Below, in pieces: positions 57,400 to 64,000 of a stretch of DNA of 64,000 nt (the first letter of the stretch is position 1; every line of letters starts with the position of its first letter). This stretch comes from Triglochin maritima (Eukaryota > Streptophyta > Magnoliopsida > Alismatales > Juncaginaceae), in NCBI GenBank assembly GCA_963682175.1, contig OY821786.1:20823501-20887500 (forward strand), in the 5' to 3' direction. A model generated the notes under the pieces. It saw only the letters and a program-made list of their open reading frames with translations, was not told the DNA's origin and did no database searches. The position numbers and the translations under genes were made by a program.

Positions 57400-58250
57400 T
57401 AAAATTGTGGGCGTCTTTTAAAACTTCGGATGTCTTTCCCTTTGCTGATTGTTTTTTGGGTTTCATGTTTTATTTTTAAATTGCAAACTGATTTATGTGA
57501 GTCCATACTGGTGATCTTGAAACGAGAGTCAATCCAAACTCAATCTAGAGGTAATCCAGCGTGATGCCAGAATAAATCCATAAATAAATCTATAGTCATT
57601 CCAGATGGAGACCATGGGTAGACGACTGTCGAAATTTTGTCCAGCGTCAATCCATAGTCAATCTAGAGTCGATCGGCAGTTATTCCAGCGTCGATCGGCA
57701 GTTATTCCAGCGGTAATCCAGCGTCATGAATCCATAATGTATCCATAGTCATTCCAGAAAGTAGGCCTAATGTAGTCCAGAGTCAATCCAGATTCAATGC
57801 AGAGGTAATCCAGCGTCATTCGAAAAAATTAATCCATAATTGATCCAGAGTCATTCCAGATGGAGACCAGGGTTGACCAAGAGTCGACATTTAGTCCAGA
57901 GTATTTCCAGAGTCAAACCACAGTGACTCAAAAGGTAATCCAGCATCATCACAGAATGAATCCGTTATGTATCCAGATTCGAATCGCCAAAAAATTGTGA
58001 ACCTTTTAAAAACTTTGGACGTATTTCCTTCTGTTGTTACTTGTTTGGGTTTCTTAATTTAAATACAATACAAAATGAATCCAGAGTCGAACCATACTCT
58101 ATCTAGAGTGAATCTAGAGTCATTACAGGATGCACTAAGGATACGCTGAGTATCCAGAGTGGAACCATAACCTATCCAGCGTTAGTCCGGATATGACTAC
58201 ATGGTTAAACCAGAGATAACACATGGGCATTCAAGATCGAGACAATGGTT
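57400..58250. repeat. Dispersed CCAGAGTC-type short repeats inside the MULE
   Basis: Many copies of a motif near AATCCAGAGTCAATCCAG, spaced irregularly, similar to the unit in the inner terminal repeats. A larger duplication is also visible: AAAATTGTGGGCGTCTTTTA at 57402 and a diverged copy near 57992. Confidence 0.7.
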
Positions 58251-59715
58251 ACAAAATACATGCATTAACAATGACTCATAAGGGACAAGTGGAGATTTTA
58301 AAAAAGAAATTATGTAACATGTGAAGAGTGTTCCCCCTCTACATATATGGTTCATATCGAGCAACTTTACAAAAGAGTAAGTACAACAAATCTAGTGAGT
58401 GTTAGGGATTTCTAAATCTTGAATCTGAAATCAAGTACAACGCTAATTCTCCCCTAACTGAGTGCAAATATTTGACGTCCTCTTCAAGAGTTGGATCTGC
58501 CCCTCAATTAAGCATCGTACCAGTGGGCTACAAATACGCCACAATCATTCGAACCTGTAGCATGCCGTTGGGATTTTTTTCCTTTCGAAGTTCAGCTTCC
58601 ATTGTACACCAAAACACTGCCTCCAAAACTTTGTCATACTAAGAGCCAATTCCTCGGAAGAGCCGACTATTTAAGATGGATCTTCGTCTTTGTCAAGAAC
58701 GCGAGCTAAGCTGTTGTAATGTGTGATTGATTGCGTTGCCACGCACACAGAAAGCAAGGTCTAGTACCCTGAGGCTACAAGTGGTTGTGCGATGACTGAG
58801 TGGTTGGGGTCCCAAGCCAGAAGAGAGCCAGAATATACTGCATTTTTCTTTCCATCTCAGTGGTTGTATAGGCAGAGGCAACCTCCCACATCAGACTAAG
58901 CAACATAGCACTCTTGAATTTCTTTTGGAAGTTTTGGTAAAGGTGTCTAGCACACGCTCTATGCTCACACCCACCAAAGACCTCTCTTACCCCCTCCTCT
59001 AAACCTTTGCACCTGTCGCTTATGACAACCAAACCATTCATGTGACGCACTGCCTTTTTGAAATGAGTAAGAAACCAAGCCCAATTGCTATGACTTTCGG
59101 ATTCCACTACAGCAAATGCTGCAGGAAAAAGTTGGTGATTTTCATCAACCGAAGTGGAAGATAATAGGGTACCCTTGTACTTCACTTTCATATGACAGCC
59201 ATCTATGCCTAAAAAGGTCTACGACCATTCAGAAAACCATCAATGCAGCCCTTTAGACACACAAATAATTTGTAGAAGGACTCATCTTGAGGTTTGACTT
59301 CAAAACTGATTACACTACCAGGGTTGCTCTTGCTCATCTCCCAAACCAAAGATGGGATCAAAGCATATTGTTGATCTTCACCCCCCCCCAACTCCTTCAT
59401 TGCAATCTCCCGACCACGCCAAACTCTATGGTAAGGCAAACTCAAGTGATATTTCCTCTTCAGTTGGTCAGATATGTTCCTCACAGTGAGTCTGTCATCC
59501 AATGCAAGCCACTCCTTGCACTCGTGGGCAATCCACTCCCTAGTGGCCATCTTAGAGGCACAGTTATTTACAGATGAGCAAGTATGTGACAACCTCAAAG
59601 TCTTGATTTCAAACACTCTCCCATCATTTAACCTAGAAGCATGAATTCTCCAATGACATTGAACATCTCTACACCTGGCTGTGACCCTATCTGGTTGGCT
59701 CTTCAAGTAGGTTAT

Positions 59716-61466
59716 TGATTGATTCGTTTTATATTAAACCGCAAGTGCACGGCCGCGTTGAAGCGGTGGCAAATACGGGTCGTCCACTGGGAGGTGTGTC
59801 GACGTTTGGTTTGTGCGAAGGCGAGTGGTAAAGAAAGGAGAGAAAGATTGATTACACTAAATTACACTAGAATGCAAAAGGAAATGAAAGATAAGCAATA
59901 AAACTAAACCCCAAAGGGGGTAGAGAAATAATGTGAGTATGAAAGATGTGTGTGTGTGTTTAATTAAGCTCCTCACAACTTGTAGTGCATGAAATCATAA
60001 AACTAAATCAACTTTGCCTCCACATGAAATAAGATAAGACTATATGTTAAAACATATAAGGCAATAATTGGAATGAAGCTAAATGAACTCATGTATAAAG
60101 ACTAGACCCTACTATGCCTCCACATGAATTAAGATAACACATATCATTAAAACATACAAGACATTAACCAAGGTAAAGGCAACAAGAGTACATACACTAC
60201 AAATTGTGTTTCCAATATTAATTCCATCCATATCCCCATAAAATAGGTCCACTAATCTAAGCATAAGCTAAGCTTCATTCAAGAGCATTAGCCTATCAAA
60301 GATAAGAGTGAAATCTCATTAGATGGTTGTGGAAATAAGGCTCAAGAGATTAAGATAACACACACCTAATACACTACATTATCATATCACATATTTAGGA
60401 AATAAAATAAGAAATAACACATAACACATAAAATATCACATATCACCTAATACACATAAAATATCACATAAAATAACACAAATCACATATCACCAAATAC
60501 ACTCCACCCCCCAAATGGGGATGAAACTACTCACTACTCATTACACTAACTACATTAACAAAAGAAATAAAATAAGAAATAACACATATCACATATTTCT
60601 CCACCCCCCAAATGGGGATGGAACTACTCACTACTCATTACACTAACTACATCAACAAAATGAAGTATTATACTGAAATGAAACTACACTAATCAAGCAA
60701 GAAATATTAAAGAAGCTGAAATGACATAAAACAAAACAAGCATCAAAGCAAGCACATTAAAGAAAATTAACCTAAGAGAGAAACAACACAATTAAATGAA
60801 AACATCTATTATGAACTCACTCAATTACAAGTAGTCATTCCTCCACCAGAGTTTTGCTTCAAGGCTTCACTCTTAGTAGGGAAGATGGCCACCAAAGAGA
60901 GAGATGGATACATGAGAGGAATGAGAGTTCTATTTATAGCCATAGAAAAAGGTAATCCGGGATAATCCCCCGATGTGGGACTAAACAAACACCAAAAATA
61001 GACTAAGCATACACTAATACGCGTGCTCCCGAAATATTAGCGGATCCAAAGCTATCTGGACCGCCAATTAGCGGTCCAAGAGAGCCAATTGGCGGTCTAT
61101 AAGATCCAGATTCATCTGGTTTTTATGCTGGGCTTGGCTTGATGTATTTGTTGGTCTTGGATGCATCTACTTTGTTTATTGGAGCTCTGACCCGAATCGA
61201 ATTGTCAAAATACTCCCCATGATGGTGTGGAGTTTTCTGTTTTGCTCTTAGGTCCTTCAGTCTTACGTTCAGGTCCTTCTCCCTTGCATCTTAGTCCCCA
61301 GGTCTCACAATTAAGTCTTTTTTCCCTGCTTTTGGGTCATTTCATGGCTCTTCTCTTCAACCCTCTTTATTTCTGAAATTCAAACATAAAACCCGTCACA
61401 TGACATTGCTTAGGTGTAAGATAATGAATATAAGGTATAAATATAAGCATGAAATGATGTCAATCA
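59716..61466 (-). mobile_element. Solo LTR of the Athila-like family inside the MULE transposase
   Basis: 1,751 bp, TGATTGATTCG at the left and GATGTCAATCA at the right, with a perfect target duplication GTTAT at 59711-59715 and 61467-61471. It is about 190 bp longer than the LTRs of C because of an internal expansion at 60390-60660. A palindrome pair lies at 61058-61077 and 61081-61096. The transposase sequence joins across it. Confidence 0.92.
60390..60660. repeat. Internal duplication in the solo LTR
   Basis: The block CCACCCCCCAAATGGGGATG with its downstream sequence occurs twice (60505 and 60601 onward). It is flanked by a simple AT-rich expansion with repeated ATATCACATA and TAACACA motifs (60395-60500). 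Other family LTRs have one copy. Confidence 0.8.
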
Positions 61467-62639
61467 GTTATCTCACATTTACTCAAAATGCAATGGGTTA
61501 ATAAACACATTCTGAAGGATTTCACATTAGGAAACTTCTTTCCCACAATTATTTCTGGGTTGGACTCCTTCACACCCCAACACTCAGATCTATCATCAAA
61601 CGGATTGAAATCAATTCTGTAGTCTCCCTGGTCATCAAAGTCAACTGTGTTGTTGTCCTCACATTCATCAAGTTCATCAGTATATAAAACATACTCCGAG
61701 TCTGTACCACTACTTCCACTGGAAACCAAGGTGTCTTCCCTAGGTGCTGTTTTGCCCACTACTAGGCTGGGTTCAGAGTGACACGGGAGGGTACCACTCC
61801 CCCGGTGTTCACAAACATCTCCCACAACGGGTTCACAAGGTAGCACAGAGGGTGCAAATAAAGGTTGTGAGCTTACACTCCCCACCACACTAGGCACTCT
61901 ATGTACTGGTTCTGGACTACCAGCAACTGCTTGTATTTCTTTCTCAACACCTACAAAAGGTTCTATTACATGCTCAACCCCTACAAAAGCTTGTGCTTTC
62001 CTGTCCTGGGTAGCACAGATGTGAAACTCACTTTGCTGATTGGGGTATTTAAGTGTCTCCTCTATGTTTTCATTGTTATTCAAAGGTTTGTAGTCTTTCC
62101 TAACTTTTCTTGGAATCATATAATGCATATGCACAACCATTTCAGTGGATGACCACTTCATTACACTGCATATCCAATCCCTGAACAAGTCAATCGTCCA
62201 TTCCTCAACCACAACCAATGATGCTACCTCTTCAAAACCAACAACTTTATCCCTGTCCTTGCACTTAACCCATCGACCACCACAATGCAACCTCATTCTC
62301 ACACTACCTTCTAAATCAGACACACTACTTGGATAATAAAAATGCAAAGCCAATAAACATAAGGAAAACGAATTAAATTGACAGATATGAATTAAAATGA
62401 CAGAACAAAACTACAAACATGCAATCTACAATCTAAAGCGGACCCAAAAAATGAAATCAAAACATACAAACCCAAACACAACATGTAATTTTACATATCT
62501 CAATTCAGAAAAAATCACTAACCGCCTTCGCTTCCCAATCAGTCTGCTTCTTGTGTGTACCGTCTTCCACGTCGTCGTCGAGGTCGTCGCTACCTCTGCC
62601 CGATCTACTGGTCAGTGTGGTCACCCTCCAATTTGTGTA

Positions 62640-62800
62640 AAGTAGGAAAATGGGGACGATTACACGGGGATTTGGAAAGGATGCGAGTTATGGTTTCTGG
62701 ACAGTGGGAAAACCCGGGGATTTGGGAAGGAGTCGAGTTAGGATTTCCGCAATGTGGGAAAACTCGAGGATTTGGGAAGGATGAGAGTTAGGTTTAGTCA
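62640..62800. repeat. Three-unit tandem repeat near the right end of the MULE
   Basis: Three diverged units of about 50-58 bp, each with GGGGATTTGG/GAGGATTTGGGAAGGA and GAGTTAGG. They lie between the transposase start and the right terminal repeat, so they fall in the presumed 5' region of that gene. Confidence 0.7.
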
Positions 62801-62828
62801 TCGTCCTAGATTAGTAAAAGGGGTTTCG

Positions 62829-63270
62829 CTACAGTCACTGGATCCAGAGTGATTCCAGAGTCGATCCAGATTGATTCCAGAGATGATCCAGAATGATTCC
62901 AGAGTCGATCCAGATTGATTCCAGAGACGATCCATAATGATTCCAGAGTGATTCCACAGTCGATCCAGAGTGATTCGATGCAGAGTGATTCCAGCACGGT
63001 AATGGTTTAGTCATGGTCTTAGATTAGTCTTAGTAAAATTTGTTTTGCTACAATCAATACCAAATCACACGTCCTACCAAACGGATCACGAACTGATTTG
63101 GACGGTCATTAACGGCCCATTCACGTCGTCTCTCTGGAGTGGGGCCTACAAACGGCCCAGGTGCATTTGCGCAAATATGATGTTTTCTAGATGTATATGC
63201 GGCAATACCAAAAAAGCAGGTGTATATGGCCAATTTGGACACTTGCGGGGTGTACTGTAGCAAAAACCCT
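62829..63270 (-). repeat. Right terminal inverted repeat of the MULE
   Basis: Mirror of 56277-56702. The inner part (62835-62995) has about nine degenerate units on the pattern GATTCCAGAGTCGATCCAGA. It would contain the promoter of the transposase gene. Confidence 0.9.
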
Positions 63271-63521
63271 TATAGTATTTATATATGGTGATGTTCAATA
63301 TCAATGTAAAATAATCTTAAAGTATTGAAATAAAATACACGCAAAGTTTTAAAATTTCATAATAATATAGAAACATAAAAATTTCACTATAAACACTTTT
63401 GGAAAGAAAATTCATTATCTTTTAAAAGGATTCAGAACCCAAAAGAATGTTGGACCGAGTTGGAGAATATGTTGCTTGCTAGTTTGGAGCAAAAGAGAAG
63501 ATCGATGGTCATGCCTTAGGA

Positions 63522-63986
63522 ATGGAGGACTTCATGCAGGATCTCAATCTCACTATTGCAACGTTTGAGAGAGATATGGATGTGGTTACGCTGGTGGCTT
63601 TATCGATCCTCAGTCTCAACGCTTGCTTTGTGTCGAATGTTGCAAATCATGAGGCAAATGTTGAAGTTTCTCCACTGACGTCCATGTGGATCTCCAACCT
63701 TCGTGATGAGGTCCCGTCAAGGGTTGTGGAGCGCCAGGGAAACCATTATGTTTTGGTCGGAGTTGGAAGGTTTGATGTTGTAAGTTGGGTTAGGAAGGAA
63801 CAAGGCATCAAAGTAATGGTTGGAGGTATAATTCCCACGTGTTCGTTGAAATGCCTTAAGGAATTTGTGTGTGGGGGCGATGAAAAGGTCTATGGTGGAG
63901 TTCTTCCCATTGGTACCGTTGGAGCCACCACCAATAAGAGAGGTGTGCATGGATTGGAGAATGGAGGGTGGATCAAACTCATGTGA
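63522..63986 (+). CDS. Hypothetical protein, unidentified
   Basis: 154 codons, starting MEDFMQDLNLTIATFERDMD and ending LENGGWIKLM. There are no repeats, signal peptide or domain that I recognise; one moderately hydrophobic stretch is near residues 21-42. It lies outside the MULE, beyond its right target duplication. The sequence is less AT-rich than the preceding 200 bp and has balanced amino-acid usage, which favours a coding origin. The segment could be one exon of a larger gene or a remnant of an unknown element. Confidence 0.4.
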   Translation: MEDFMQDLNLTIATFERDMDVVTLVALSILSLNACFVSNVANHEANVEVSPLTSMWISNLRDEVPSRVVERQGNHYVLVGVGRFDVVSWVRKEQGIKVMVGGIIPTCSLKCLKEFVCGGDEKVYGGVLPIGTVGATTNKRGVHGLENGGWIKLM

Positions 63987-64000
63987 CCAAGGTGTTTGTC

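Larger units (their letters stand above)
58690..62353 (-). pseudogene. MuDR-type transposase of the MULE, interrupted
   Basis: The N-terminal part, 62353-61467, has GGRWVKCKDRDKV, an acidic spacer, and the start of the MuDR DNA-binding domain (VGKKFPNVKSFRMCLLTHC). A solo LTR (59716-61466) splits it. 59715-59209 continues with LKSQPDRVTARC, QCHWRIHASRLNDG and LRLSHTCSS (a CCHC-like zinc site). A lost T in a T-run near 59212 shifts the frame. Then 59208-58775 holds the MULE catalytic domain with LGIDGCHMK, ADENH-like SVDENHQLFPAAFAVVESES and VVISDRCKGLEEGV. The C-terminal SWIM zinc finger found in many relatives is not visible. In active relatives it excises and integrates the element; here it is inactive. 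Confidence 0.88.
56277..63270 (-). mobile_element. Mutator-like element (MULE) with long terminal inverted repeats
   Basis: 6,994 bp. Terminal inverted repeats of about 426 bp (56277-56702) and 442 bp (62829-63270) match along their length, beginning GGTTTTTGCTACAGTACACC. The flanks TATAGTATAT (56267-56276) and TATAGTATTT (63271-63280) match at 9 of 10 positions, a Mutator-type target duplication. It contains a MuDR-family transposase gene on the minus strand, split by a solo LTR, and a small plus-strand frame near the left end. The transposase is broken, so the copy is not autonomous. Confidence 0.9.

Overview
This is plant nuclear DNA, most likely from a eudicot. It holds one host gene with a plant-type cytosolic HSP90 sequence. 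Almost all the rest is transposable elements of plant-specific families, nested in each other: Athila-like Ty3/gypsy, SIRE-like Ty1/copia, a Tekay-like chromovirus, a LINE, a CACTA element and Mutator-like elements. I see no tRNA, rRNA, CRISPR array or bacterial operon.

Layout, left to right. 1-12951: an old Athila-like element (A, minus strand) cut by the left window edge. A solo LTR (B, 1765-3150) sits inside it, and a non-autonomous relative (D, 6440-11882) is inserted in its 5' LTR. 12952-14654: the 3' end of another family member (E) in plus orientation. 14655-29095: a degenerate LINE on the minus strand, split by a near-complete Athila-like element (C, 14883-26222, target duplication CCCAA) and by a solo copia-type LTR (27089-28610). 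29556-35814: a CACTA transposon with 3-bp target duplication CTA. Its transposase is internally deleted, and it has a Ulp1-type protease gene and a captured piece of Athila-like leader. 35815-38623: AT-rich intergenic DNA with a GC-rich palindromic island.

38624-41349: the cytosolic HSP90 gene (minus strand, two exons), with heat-shock elements up to 41563. 42442-54615: a chromovirus reduced to two LTRs and about 370 bp of interior (target duplication AACGA). Its 5' LTR is split by a full-length copia element (42804-53118, GAAAG). 55162-56235: a 1.07-kb Pack-MULE-like element (TATTAATTA) carrying a GC-rich gene fragment. 56277-63270: a 7-kb Mutator-like element with about 430-bp terminal inverted repeats. 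Its broken transposase gene is split by a third Athila-like solo LTR (GTTAT). 63271-64000: one unidentified open reading frame.

The elements interact. D keeps LTR, leader and 3' sequences close to those of C but lacks most of pol, so C-type proteins probably mobilised it. The CACTA element has taken up the Athila-like 5' leader just upstream of its transposase. The two Mutator-like elements lie about 30 bp apart and have related ends. The order of events can be read from the nesting and from matching target-site duplications. All identities and homologies here are by eye; no alignment or database search was run.
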